Origin: Lepus europaeus
Taxonomy: Eukaryota; Chordata; Mammalia; Lagomorpha; Leporidae
Direction: 5' to 3'
Assembly: GCF_033115175.1 (NCBI RefSeq)
Contig: NC_084843.1
Location: 57,762,474 to 57,826,473 of the forward strand
Length of the DNA: 64,000 bases
This document shows, in pieces, positions 33,764 through 45,975 of the stretch; within the stretch, counting starts at the first letter, position 1, and each line of letters opens with the position of its first letter. Position numbers and translations under genes: made by a program. Under the pieces are notes generated by a model that had not been told where the DNA came from, made no database searches, and saw only the letters and a list, made by a program, of their open reading frames with translations.

Positions 33764-34102
33764 TTTTTTTTTTTTTGACAGGCAGAGTGGACAGTGAGAG
33801 AGAGACAGAGAGAAAGGTCTTCCTTTTTGCTGTTGGTTCACCCTCCAATGGCCGCCGCGGTAGGCGCGTTGCGGCCGGCGCACTGCGCTGTTCCGATGGC
33901 AGGAGCCAGGTGCTTCTCCTGGTCTCCCATGGGGTGCAGGGCCCAAGCACTTGGGCCATCCTCCACTGCACTCCCTGGCCACAGCAGAGAGCTGGCCTGG
34001 AAGAGGGGCAACCAGGACAGAATCGGTGCCCCAACCGGGACTAGAACCCAGTGTGCCGGCGCCGCAAGGCAGAGGATTAGCCTAGTGAGCTGCGGCGCCG
34101 GC
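33764..34102 (-). repeat. young CSINE with 18-bp target-site duplication
   Basis: Long T-run then TTGACAGGCAGAGTGG and a very CpG-rich body to GCGGCGCCGGC. Flanked by cagaaacttaattttttt at 33746-33763 and 34103-34120. It carries an extra CpG-rich insert (gtaggcgcgttgcggccgg, about 33861). Confidence 0.95.
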
Positions 34103-34495
34103 CAGAAACTTAATTTTTTTAAAAAAAATTCTTAAAGTGATCCATTCCTTTAGCAAAGCACTTATACTAACCAAACTCCCAAGAGAGTACTATATCAGCC
34201 AGAATTCCAGTTTGTTAATTTGCAATGAGAAAATGGCTTGAAAGCAAACCAAATATCATACTCTTTTATCAACTTATTTTTGTATTTTGTTACTTTTTTT
34301 ATTAAATTGAAATAGGAATGCTGTTGGTGGGCATGGACTGGAGAGGGTCAGGGAACCGATCATGGCATCTGGCAGTATTGACCTGGACTCCCAGCTCTAC
34401 TATCAAAACCAGATAAGGATCCTTTGGGAAAACAGTGCTAATTCTTCTCTGATTTTCCTTTCCCAACTGTTGTTCCTATTACCTTTTGAGCCATA

Positions 34496-34548
34496 GATAT
34501 ATTATTTATATATATATATGTATATGTATATGTATATGTATATAAAAG
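34496..34548. repeat. TA / TATATG microsatellite
   Basis: Mixed (TA)n and four TGTATA-type hexamer units. Confidence 0.85.
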
Positions 34549-34711
34549 ACACATATGTCTGACAGATACAGACATATGAATGTTCATATCATCCATTACA
34601 TTACAACCAAATTTTATTCCCTTCTGTTGGAGTCCATGAGGCATTCTTTTTATTATTTGTGGAGAGATCTTTACTAATTTTTCTCTTTATTAAAATAATA
34701 CACCCTTTTTA

Positions 34712-34956
34712 TAAAGATTTATTGATTTATTTGATAGGCAGAGTTACTGAGAAATAGAAGAGAGATAAATAGATCTTCCATCTGCTGGTTCACTCCCCAA
34801 ATGGCTGCAACAACCGGGACTTGGACAGGCTGAAGTCAAAAGCCAGGAGCTTCATCCAGGTCTCCCGTGTGGGTGTAGGGGCCCAGGGATTTGGGCCATC
34901 CCTCGCTGCTTTCCCAGGTGCATTAGCAGGGAGCTGAATCAGAAGTGGAATTACAC
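34712..34956 (-). repeat. CSINE 3' part, left arm of an inverted pair
   Basis: Reversed tail and body up to 'gaatcagaagtggaatt'; the head is absent and the next SINE starts at once in the opposite orientation. Confidence 0.9.
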
Positions 34957-35178
34957 ATGGGAAAGCAGAAGATGGCCCACGTGCTAGAGTTCCTGCCACC
35001 CACATGGGAAACCCAGATGGAGTTCCTGGCCTCAGCCTGGCCCAGCCCCAGCCGTGTGGTCATTTGGGGAGTGAACCAGCAGATGGAATATCTCTCTCTG
35101 ACTCTTCTCTCCTTCTCTCTCTTTCTCACTCTCTGTAACTCTGCCTTACAAATAAGTGATTCTCTAAAAAAATAAAGA
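34957..35178 (+). repeat. CSINE 3' part, right arm of an inverted pair
   Basis: Begins mid-element ('gggaaagcagaagatggccca') and runs to the 3' end. With 34712-34956 it makes a head-to-head inverted repeat with arms of about 200 bp and almost no spacer. Confidence 0.9.
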
Positions 35179-36015
35179 ATGGAGTCATATTACAAATACT
35201 ACTTTGAAAACTATCTTTTTAAATTTTATATATAATTTTTTACATATTAAAAACATGTTGTTACCAATATTTTATTATTATAAATAGTTCTTTATAAACA
35301 TTGTAATAAATATATTGGAATACTAATACTAGTTTTTCTTAAGGAACCAAAATCTACGTATGTTATTCCTTGATGCTGATTTTCTTATTTATTTTTCAGA
35401 GGATAGGAGTGCAATATGATGCATCTGTGTGTATCCTATACTATCAAATTCATAATCGTATTAGACTTATTATTTTATATATCACATTTAAATTATAAAT
35501 ACTTTATCATCTCATTTTTATACTCCTAAAGAAAGCAAAACAAAGATTTCCTTCACTTTTTAGTATTTGAAAAGGTGATGTAAGTAAAGCATATAGAATG
35601 ATTTGCCCAAGATTGTATAGCTAGTGAGAGACTTAGGCCTAGAGTCTACTACTTTTTATTCTTAGATCAGTGATTTCCAACTTGTGAGCAAGATCCTTTG
35701 AGTGCCATGAAGTAATATAATGGGCCTAAAATCCATACGGGCTTTAAGTTAGATTATCTGAAAGCAGAATGAACAATACACAGATAGTGTTACAATTAAG
35801 GAAACAAATTTATTGGAAATAAGTGTTAAATTAATGGTTTCTTTTGTCATTATTTTCTAAATCAATGGATTAAGAAACTATAATTATCGTCACTTGAAAG
35901 ACCCACAACATTTTTTAATATTGGAAAAAGGAGTCTCATCCTTGAAGAGTTTAAGGAACCAGTGTTTTTGACCTTGTTGAAATTCACAATATTCACCCTC
36001 AAGAATTACTAAACA
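35179..36015. other. unassigned intergenic DNA
   Basis: AT-rich; no gene or clear repeat recognised. Confidence 0.45.
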
Positions 36016-36350
36016 TGGCCATTGTGGTGGTGCAGCAGGATAAGCCACTGCTTTTGACGCTGGCATCCAATATGAATGCCAATTTGAGTCCTGGCTGCTC
36101 CCCTTCTGATTCAGATCCCTGTTAATGTGCTTGGAAAAGCAGCAGCAGATGTCCCAAGTACCTGGGCTCCTGCCACCCATGTGGGAGACCTGGATGAAAT
36201 TCATGGCTCCTGGCTTCAGCCTGGCCCAGACTTGGCTATTGAAGCTATCTGGGCAGTGAACCAGCAGATGGAAGATCTCTCTGTAACTCTGCCTCTCAAA
36301 TAAGTAAATAAATCTTTCAAAAAAATTTCTTAAAAAAAAAAAAAAAAACA
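36016..36350 (+). repeat. CSINE
   Basis: Head 'ggccattgtggtggtgcagcagg', tail AAATAAGTAAATAAATC and A-run. Confidence 0.9.
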
Positions 36351-36579
36351 AGAATTATTAAATGGCTTAGAACTGGGGACAAAACCATACTCCAAAAGTG
36401 TAGCCAGCAGTATTTTATCACAAATAAAACTTCCCTTGTGCTATACAAATTATGTTTCTCTAAAATAATCTTATTGGGTCTTACTTTTGAACTTTCAAAC
36501 AAAACAAAAAATGAGTGATTGTGTAGAGATGTAAGGCATGAAAGGAAGTGCGTGGGAACAACTTTCTATCACCATAGTT

Positions 36580-37310
36580 TCTCATTCTACAAAAAGTAGA
36601 ATGGTGGTTGCCAGTGGCTGAGCAAAGGTATTGTGGGCAGTGGCAAAGTGGGAGAGCCAGCCCTAAACCACGCTGCAGAGTGAGTTGCACTGCCCCTTTC
36701 TGAAGTACTAGCCACTTCACAACTGGACAAACTCAGAGAACCTAGAGCCAGCTTTAGGTGGATCCTCAAGGCAGAACCCTTCCAGAGCCTTACTTCAGAG
36801 ACTGATCAGAAGTAAGTTAGAAGCCAGAAACTCAGTCCCATCTCCCATTTGTGTGACAGGGACCCAAATACTTGAGCCATCACCTGCTGCCTTCTAGGGT
36901 TTGCACTAAAAGAAGATGGAATGAGGGGCAGAGGCAGGACTTGAACCTAGGCACTCTGGTATGGAACGTAGGTGTTCTAAGTAACCTCATAACCCCTAAA
37001 CCAAATGTCTACACCAGACCATTTTTAATGGTCGTAAGAATAGATTATATGGAACTATAAGTGGTCAAATTTACAGGAAGGAAAAGTAAAATGGGCATGA
37101 AGAAAGAGGGGAAATGATTAATTATTGTGATATGAGTACAGTGTTTCAGTTTTCCAAGATGAAAACTTTTGAAGGTAGTGATTGATGGGTGCACAACAAT
37201 TAATGTGCTTAATGCTACAAATTGTCCACTTAAAATGGTGAAAATGGCAGATTCTATGATACATATTAAAGTATGTGTATGTGTAGATATGTAAATATCA
37301 AAAATCAAAA
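36580..37310 (+). repeat. old L1 3' end, split by a SINE
   Basis: 'agtagaatggtggttgcca', then after the SINE 'tgtttcagttttccaagatg', 'gatgggtgcacaacaat', 'cacttaaaatggtgaaaatgg': the ordered 3'-UTR signature of old mammalian L1. Confidence 0.75.
36815..37015 (-). repeat. old CSINE-related element
   Basis: 'agccagaaactcagtccca', 'cttgagccatcacctgctgcc' and 'ggacttgaacctaggcact' in reversed order; no tail kept. Confidence 0.7.
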
Positions 37311-40300
37311 AGAAAATTAAAATTTTTCAAAATAAGTTACCTGGAGATCAGATTTCAAAATACATTTTTGATGAGGACCTTTACTCACAAAGTTGAAATA
37401 GAACAGAATTATGCTAAGACATTTCACTTCTTGGTATAAATTTATTTCAGAGATGGATAAAGGACATAGTGTATAAATGAACTAATGCCTAAATCATATT
37501 ATCCCATGATTCTGGGCACAATTCACCAAAACTTGAAGGTAAATAAAATAAACCATGTTCAATGCAAATAATAACTCAATACTCAGATATTTCTTCCTAG
37601 TATTGAAATGCTATATAACTCTGTTAATTGTTCCTTCTGGATGTTGGTTTCTTCACATGTAAACCATGAATATTGAAGCAGATCAGCTAATATGACTTTG
37701 ATAAGAAATATCTAACAAAATAAAAACCAATAGGATATTTTTCAAATAAAATGTTAACACTTGAGCATTTAAAAATAGTAGGGTTTTTTAAAACATCACT
37801 GTTATTTGTATTTAACATCTTTCCTAGTTCATCATCATCATTAGGAGATTTATTTAATAGATGTAAATCTGCTTTATCTAATTCTAGATGTATTTAAAAG
37901 CATTCAACATTATACAGTTCAGGATAGTGAGAAGACTAAGGCAGCCTAGATTTCCTAGACTTCTCTCCTGTAAACCACTTAACGTTAGCAATAGTTTTGT
38001 TAGCCTATGTTGAATATCACACTTATGGTGACATCCTCTTTAAGGTCATATGAGAAATAATATTTACCTATACCTGCAATAAATATTTTCTTGTCACAAA
38101 GCACATATCATAGAATGGATATACTGCACTGATATTTGTCACCACTCTACTTATTTGGCTAAAGAAGTCTTGTTTGATACCTGGGTTGTCAGATCAAATT
38201 ATAATTTAAATCCTTTAGCTATGTTTAGCCCCCTTGGCAGTGGATGAGTTGAGAATTTAGAATTCAGAAGCAGATGGTGCAGGAGCCTGGTAACTAGATA
38301 GGAGGCATTTTTACCTCTGTGTCATTGGTTTAAAACTGAACTTGGTTGATCACTATTGCTGTTCTATACAAGATTGTAAGTAATTTGATTCACATCTCTA
38401 ATGGGCAACACCCCATGTTATGAAAACTCATCACTCGGCACTAATTAGCATTCTTGTTGTCAGCCTCAGGATGGGAGCCAAGCACTGAATCAGTCTGGAA
38501 ACCTGAACTGCTGGCTGGGTCTGAGTCATCAGTCTAGGTGGCTCATTCAGCCTTTGGCCTCTCCTCAAGTTTACAGCTCAGTGCAACTGTGTATAATATA
38601 CACTCTCTGTGACTTCAGGAAACATACTGAAAGATACTTATTTAAAAATGTCTTTAAATTATAACAATGGTAATGATGGAGGTTAACATCTATTGGCTAC
38701 TTGCTAGGCATCAGGTATTATTCTAAGAGTGTTAACTCAATCTTCACGTCATTCCTACAAGGTAGCAGTTAGTATTTCCCCTTAGAGTTGTCTAAGATTT
38801 CTCAGATAATGTGTGGTGGAGTTGGAACCCAGCTCTAAATACAATTGCTCTCTGCCTAATTATAGAGCTTACTTGATTTTTTCTTTAACTATTGTACTAT
38901 ATAGCTGACATTTAAAATACAGCATCCAAACCAAATGGGTATATATCAATATCCCAACTTTAAAACTGCAAATTTTCCTGTACCAGTTTTTATTGTTACT
39001 TATTTCCAAAATAAATGATGTATTTTTTTGAAATTTGATCCATTTGCATCATTATTTTGAGTTTTAGGTTCTTAAAAATCTTGATTTTACAATGGCTTTT
39101 ATGCTCATCAAGTTTTTTTGTTGTTTGAGTTAAACATTACCCAAGTGTAAAAACAATCTCTCTCATTTTTAAATGAATAGAAAAGAATCAAACAAAAGAA
39201 AGCCCTATTAACCACTCCATCCCAACACAAACATAGCAAACAATCACTAAATAGGCAATTCAGTCACACTATTTGTTAATATAGTAATGGGATTCTTTCC
39301 ATGAATGGGATTCATGCAAAATTAGAAAGCTGCTAAGAAATTTTTAAAAAATCTAGATCTCCATTTTGTGAGATTTTTCATAATAGCTAGGGAAGAGGTT
39401 TTTAACACAGCGAGACAAGTAACCTTTAAAATTCATGCAGCAATTAAATGTTTAGATGAATAAAATAATTTTGTTCTCACAGCTTTCTTAACACTTAATA
39501 AAATAATATTTGTGATAATTTGTTTAGAGACATAAAATAATCAGTAACCACCTTTTAATGTTTCCTTTAGTTGCCTTCTAAACACAGTCACTCAAAGATG
39601 TTCAAAGTCTCACTTGACACATATACATTACTCCAATTTTGCTAATAGATAAAAGTTTTGTGTGTTCTCCCAAAATAGCTCTCATTAAACTAAACTATAT
39701 TAAGTGGGAAGTCTGGGTTTTTACTGCTATTTGACATTGAGTGACATGTAGCATGCCCATTCTAGTGCTTAACTTTCCTAAGCACAAATAATCAAAATAA
39801 GGACCAACTTCAAGGGCTGTAGTGTTCTGTTATTGATCTAGTTGTTGTTTTTAGTGGAGTATAAAAACCAGCTTATGATGGTAAATGACTTCAAAAACAT
39901 GAAACGCTAAATAGATGTCTATTCAAGATTCAGTAACTGTGTTCTCTCATGCCTACTTTTATTGTGTCTAATAATTTGCAGATAGAGAATTCCTTCAAAT
40001 TGTTTCTTTGGCTGGTCAGAGACAGTGAATCATCTGGATTTCCAAGAATTTGAAAGAACTTTGGAGGAAGTCAATAAATCAACACCATCCCATATCAACA
40101 GATGTCTCCTTCTTATTACTTTGTATCTTCAGGATTGTTTTTTTTCTGATGGACTTCTAAATGTGTTACCAGCAAGCTTAGAAGCCTCTGAAAGGAGGCG
40201 TGGTAAGGTGCAGAAGAGCTTGGGTTTTGGCGTGGGGTTGACCTTGGGTGTGAATCACAGTTCTAAGTGGCTTTGTGCAAATTTCTTCTCTGATCTTCAG

Positions 40301-40649
40301 TTTCTTCCCCTATAAAAAGAAGTTAATAATATAGTAGACCCTAGACAATTTCAAGGTCTATGTCCTGAGATCTTTTTCAGGTCTTTGAGTTTGCAAAAAC
40401 CACAGTAGCATATAATTTTTTTGTTTTATTCTCCATAAAATTGGGATAATGACCCATAATTCCTGTGTTGTTGTACTCAATTAAATAATATATTCAAATA
40501 TGAACAACAAATCTTGGTTGATGTGGACTCTGGGCTAGGGTCTGCTAATGTCGCTCAAAGAGCTAAATAATTAATTCTAGCTTTGGAATCAGTCACAAAT
40601 AATTGCAATTTTGTTTGAATTAGAGAATATTATGTAGGGTGTTTTCCAT
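37311..40649. other. quiet intergenic stretch with ancient relics only
   Basis: No CSINE. A MIR lies at about 38670-38850 ('ctacttgctaggcatcagg', 'acaaggtagcagttag', 'ggtggagttggaacccag') and a MIR/L2-like block at about 40195-40340. A single-copy segment near 38450-38580 holds an AP-1 match TGAGTCA. No exon recognised. Confidence 0.5.
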
Positions 40650-40910
40650 TTGAAGGGCAGAGAGAAGTGCTCTCCTCTGCTGATTTACTCCCTAAATGCA
40701 TATAATGACCAGGGCTGGGCCAGGGACAGAGATGAGATCTAGAAACTCAATCTAGGTGTCCCATGTAAGTGGCAGAGACCCAACTGCTTGAGCCCTTACC
40801 TGCTGCCTCTGGGGAGAAGCTGGGATCAGGAACTTGAGCTGAGAATCAATCCCAGGCACTCCATTGTGGACTATAGGTATCTTAACTCAAGGCAGAATAC
40901 CTACCTGCTT
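40650..40910 (-). repeat. old CSINE-related element
   Basis: 'gaagggcagagagaagtgct', 'gaccagggctgggccaggg', 'cttgagcccttacctgctgcc', 'atcccaggcactccat' reversed; tail eroded. Confidence 0.75.
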
Positions 40911-43121
40911 CTATGTGAGTTTTAAATGTACTCTTTATTTTTGAGCAAAAAGGAAGCTCAGTTAATGGCCTGAGCTGGGATCTCAAAAACTAGGGCATAA
41001 GAATACAGACAGTTATATATGATTTGCTGCTCATAAAACTAAAGCCTTGTTGGTTCTGTGTTTAGCTGTCCTCCTATAGGTTCCTATGGACTTTTTCCAG
41101 CCACTTCTATTGTATTCAGTACTTTGGGATGGCTCTGTAAACAGATGAAGCCAATAATGTATTAACAGTACCAACTGAGAGAAAGTATGGTTAACTGAGG
41201 TTACTAAAAACAAAAAGCAATTCAAATCAATTGGCAATCTACAAAAAGAGTTAAAGATTTTAAAAGCTATTATTAAAATTGCTATATTGGTCTACTATGC
41301 TATGTTATATGTGTGTACATGTTGTATGTCCACATGAGAAAATTTTATTAAGAGTTTTATTTTAAATGGCTTATGGATAAGATTGTCCATAAATTTAAGC
41401 TGCTAAAATCAATCAAAGATACATTTTAATTTGTGTGACCTGAATCTGTGTATCATATGTTTTAAACTTGTTGGTAGAAAGAAACTAAAAACATTTTATA
41501 TGGTTGTGCTTAAGTTTACTGGTTAAACAAACTACACCATGTTAGATATTTAAGAGGTGTTTTCAAATACATGATTCTTAAAATTTAAAAAAAAAAAAGA
41601 ATACAGAGAGCTGCTTTTTAACTATGTAGACTAAAATCATGAAGTATAAAACTTAAGAGAAGAAGCATACAGAATCAGAATCAAAAAGGAGCCTGATTAT
41701 TAGGGAGTAGGTAAAAGCAAGGACCTGATATAAAACAAAGGTTGTGCAAAAGTGGTCAAGAAACAGAGTAGTAAACCAGTTCAGAAGGATGAAAATGTGT
41801 GAAAGTAGCTCCGTAGGTCACCTATGCAAGAATCCTTAATTAAGGGTTCTTCCATACTAATTATCTCAGGAATTATAAGCATCCATTGGTCCAAAATTTC
41901 CTCAGTTTGTGACTAGTTTGTGACTGTAGGCATTCAATCATTTTTAGCTTCTTTCCTCATTTGACTTAATTCTGAATAATGACAATTAAATCAGTTAAGT
42001 TGCTGAGAGTTTAAGCCATTTGATCTTTCCTGGCACACAATAAGTGTTCAGTAAATATATGTTGAATGAATAATGTAGTACAACTCAACAACATGTTCAT
42101 CACTTCTTTTTTTAAATTCATATACATAGTTTCTATGGCATGTGACAGGCACAGATTTATTATATGCCTGCTTTGTGCCCATGCCTTAAAGTATGGCCTA
42201 TAAAGAAAATTTTTTATGGCTCCAATTCTCAAGGAGTTGATCTAGGTGAGTTGATAAAGCATAAGTACATAAATGAAAAGTTAGTTTAGTCCAACAATAG
42301 AAGAACTGTTTCTATTACTAGTTTAATTACATAATTATTGGAAGAAACAGTGAACAAAGTCTTGGAAGAAAGGTTAGATGAAGAAATACTAGTGGAACTT
42401 TTTGGTTAGAAATAAAAATTTATGTAGAAGAGGGGTAGGTAAGACCAGAAAGGTTGTTTATATTTTATAGAATCATGATGATCACAGTTGTGATTATACC
42501 AAGGTTTTTCTTATTCTTGATTGAAGTTTGCACATTATGAGGGCAGTGGATTATTTGCAAATAGATCTAAATTCCCTACTCTGTTCACACTGTGTTCAAT
42601 TTTTGTGTTTGGCTTCTCTGTGACATTGTGTGCTCACTGATGCTTTTCAGTGACATTATCACCCACATTTTGAATTAGAGGTTACTGTTGAGGCAGAAGA
42701 TTAAAGGAAAGGAGGCATAAGATATAAACACACATAATAACTACCTTGAACCAGAAGGCGTTGTTTAGACTAGGTTTTTAACTAATCCATTCTCATTTTG
42801 GATTGAAGAACACTTGGAGATGCATACAATAGATGAAAAAGCAAAACAAAAATATTTTGCAGCTCTTCCTACACTAAAGTATGCTTCCTTTATTTGTTAG
42901 GAAGTTTGTTTAATCAATAAAACAACAAATAAATACATCCATATGCAAGTAAAAGTGTGAACTTGGATAAGGTATGTAAAATACAAGTGCCTTTTGGGTT
43001 TTCCATTATTTGGATTTTCCAAGCTCTCCCTTTGTACTCTTCCCTCCTTTAGAAATACGTTCATCACAATCAGCATTTTTCCATAATTCCATGATAAATT
43101 CTATGTAATAAGATCACTTCT
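40911..43121. other. intergenic DNA with L2-type relics
   Basis: An L2 terminal block at about 42010-42082 ('ggcacacaataagtgttcagtaaatat', 'gttgaatgaataatg') followed by an ancient repeat piece to about 42300. Otherwise AT-rich and unassigned. Confidence 0.45.
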
Positions 43122-43432
43122 GGGCCAGGCATTTGGCACAGCAGTTGATGTGCCATTTTGGATGCCTGACTTCTGTACTGGAGTTCATGGTTCAAGTCCT
43201 AGCTTCTCCACTCCCAGTCTACCTTCCTGCTAATGCACACCCTGGGAGGCAGCAGTTGAGGGATCAACTACCTGGGTCTCTGCCGCCTATGTGGGAAACC
43301 TGGATTGAGTTCTGGCATTGTGGCTTTAGCCTGACCATCCCTGGCTGTTGCAAGTATTTGGGTAGTATACGGACAGATAGGAGATCCTGCTGTATCTCTC
43401 TGCCTTTCAAATAAAATGAAAATAGTTAATTA
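43122..43432 (+). repeat. older CSINE-related element
   Basis: 'gggccaggcatttggcacagcag', 'ggttcaagtcctagcttctcc', tail CTTTCAAATAAAATGAAAA. Confidence 0.8.
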
Positions 43433-43436
43433 AAAA

Positions 43437-43765
43437 ACAGATGCTGTGTGGAATACCTGAATCCCCTATCAGAGTTCCTGGGTTTGAGTCCCAGCTCCAC
43501 TTCCCATTCCAACTTCCTGCTAATGTGTACCCTAGGAGGCAACAATTGATGGGCCAAACACTTGGATCCCTGCCACCTACATGGGAGACCTAGACTGAGT
43601 TCCTAGCTCCTGACTTTAGACTGGGTCAGCCCCAGCTGTTGTAGGCATTTGGGGAGTGAACCTGCAGATTGAATCTCTCTCTCTCCACCCCCCCCTTCTC
43701 TCTATCTCCTCCTCTGTCTTTGAAATAAAAATATAAATAAATAAATAAATAAATAAAATTTTAAA
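43437..43765 (+). repeat. older CSINE-related element, tandem with the previous
   Basis: 'ggtttgagtcccagctccac', 'gggagtgaacctgcagattg', a CT/CCCCCC stretch and an (AAAT)n tail (43729-43757). The head is shortened. Confidence 0.8.
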
Positions 43766-44139
43766 AGATAACTTCTCAGAAATGATCATTAGCCCTTGCC
43801 ATAATAGTCCACCAGTTTTATTGAATCTTCTCCATGAAAAAAGCTCTAGAGTTAGTTGTATGCTCTTTTTCTGTTCAACTCTTGTTTCTGTTAAATAAAC
43901 ACTATGTCCATAAAGCAAAATAATAACTTATACAATTCCTTTACCTAACAGAACACATGAAAATCATGATGAGTTTCCTGCTTTGGGTGATTTCTGATTT
44001 TAGTGCTAAGCTGGATCATTACTCTTTTTGATGAATAGTGGAGGCCAATGAAAAGAAAGTAAGTCCTAAACTAAAAGACCACCAGCTGTGCAGCTCACCA
44101 GTTGTATAACTTCAGAAAACTATACTTTTTTTAAAAAAA

Positions 44140-44453
44140 TCTTTTTAATTTATCTATTTATTTATCTATTTGAAAGGCAGAGAGAGAGGGAGAGACAGAG
44201 ATCTTCCATCTGCTGGCTCATTCCCTAAAGCCCCACAAGAGCCACGGCTGACCTAGACTGAAACTAGGAGCCAGGAACTTCATCTGGGTCTCTTATGTGG
44301 AGGGCAGGAACCCAAGTACTTAGTCCATCATCTGCTGCCTCCCAGGTGTATTAGCAGGAAGCTAGATCAGAAGTAGAGGCAAAACTCTATCCCAGGCACT
44401 CCAACATAGGATGTAGGTGTCCCAAGCAATAGCTGAACCTACTGGACTACAAT
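44140..44453 (-). repeat. old CSINE-related element
   Basis: (TATT)n reversed tail, 'cttccatctgctggctcattcc', 'tagtccatcatctgctgcctccc'. Confidence 0.8.
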
Positions 44454-45611
44454 GCTTTGAATCTTAATTTCCTCCAAGTAACATTCAGATAATAATACTT
44501 CACAGGATTGATGTGAAAATTAAATGAGAGTAATTTAGGCTACTCCTTGACCTACAGTATACTTACAAGAAATGTTGCTCCTATGTCCTCACATTGTTCA
44601 TGTTGTGTGATTACTTGGGTCATGAGTAAGAACGCTGAACTTTGTTTTCGGCTTTCTGAAATGTCTGTGCAACCCAAAAATAGAATCTGAGTGGAATCAC
44701 CCAGAGCCTGGCATACTAGCATACTCCATGCTAATGTTACAAAGGGAAAATATTCAAACTGTTATTTTCTTACCCCTAACTTGCAAAGAAAATGATGAAC
44801 CTATGTTGATATGCTAAAAAAAAAAATGCCAGAGAATTTAAATTTAGTTTCAAAAGAAAGTTCTCAAACTGTTTCAGTACCACGGCTATAATAAATAATA
44901 ACAAAAAAATAGGTCTGTCAAAGCATCCCAACTGCCTTCCAATGCCCTACTTTTCAGTGTTAATGTCTAATATTCCAGTCTATATCACAGACAGAATATT
45001 TCTGAAAGTATATATGTATTACTTCCTAAATTTTTTCTTTATTTGTTTTTAGTCATACCAAAGAATTTGAGGGTTGTTCTTGGTCAGGAAAATTATAAAG
45101 TTATAAAATCCTACCTAGTGTTTCTTTAGAATACTTAATAAGGAGACAGTAGGTTTTATATTTATTGTTATCCTCAATTTGTTCACAAATATCTTGGAAT
45201 GTGAACATTTAAATATTTGCAATGATTATGAAAACAAATGTAGCCTTAAGTTCAATTTTAGCTCAGTCATTTACTTGTTGTGTACCCTTGGACAAGTTTT
45301 TGATGTCTTTCTAAGCTTCAGGTTCTAATCTGTAAATTGAGAATTATAACAGTACATATTTCACTAATTATTGATGGAATATATTCAATAAAGCACAACA
45401 TACATAAAGAACTTAGGATAGCACCTGGCATATAGCTAATGATTGTTAATTTATTTCTACTTAGATGACACACTTATATGTAGTGTTAATGTAATCAGCA
45501 CATGAATATGGCAAGAAGTAGAAATCAACTATATACCTGCAGGAGTGCAAACATGATGCTAATAGTTCTGGATTTCTTCAGTAACAATGTTAGTCACAGG
45601 ATGCTCTTTTT
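44454..45611. other. intergenic DNA with L2/MIR relics
   Basis: MIR/L2-like blocks at 44455-44570 and 45240-45450 ('gtacccttggacaagttttt', 'tcaggttctaatctgtaaat', 'aggatagcacctggcatat'). The rest is unassigned. Confidence 0.45.
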
Positions 45612-45626
45612 AAAAGTTCTAGTACA

Positions 45627-45960
45627 GGCCGGCGCCATGGCTTAACAGGCTAATCCTCTGCCTTGCAGCGCCGGGCACACTGGGTTCTAGTCCCGGTCGG
45701 GGCACCGATCCTGTCCCGGTTGCCCCTCTTCCAGGCCAGCTCTCTGCTATGGCCCGGGAAGGCAGTGGAGGATGGCCCAAGTGCTTGGGCCCTGCACCCG
45801 CATGGGAGACCAGGAGAAGCACCTGGCTCCTGGCTTCGGATCAGCGAGATGTGCCGGCCACAGCGGCCATTGGAGGGTGAACCAACGGCAAAAAGGAAGA
45901 CCTTTCTCTCTGTCTCTCTCTCTCACTATCCACCACTCTGTCTGTCAAAAAAAAAAAAAA
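45627..45960 (+). repeat. very young CSINE with perfect target-site duplication
   Basis: CpG-rich copy from GGCCGGCGCCATGGC to CTGTCAAAA with a pure A-tail. B-box GGTTCTAGTCC intact. Flanked by the perfect 15-bp repeat aaaagttctagtaca (45612-45626 and 45961-45975). Confidence 0.97.
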
Positions 45961-45975
45961 AAAAGTTCTAGTACA

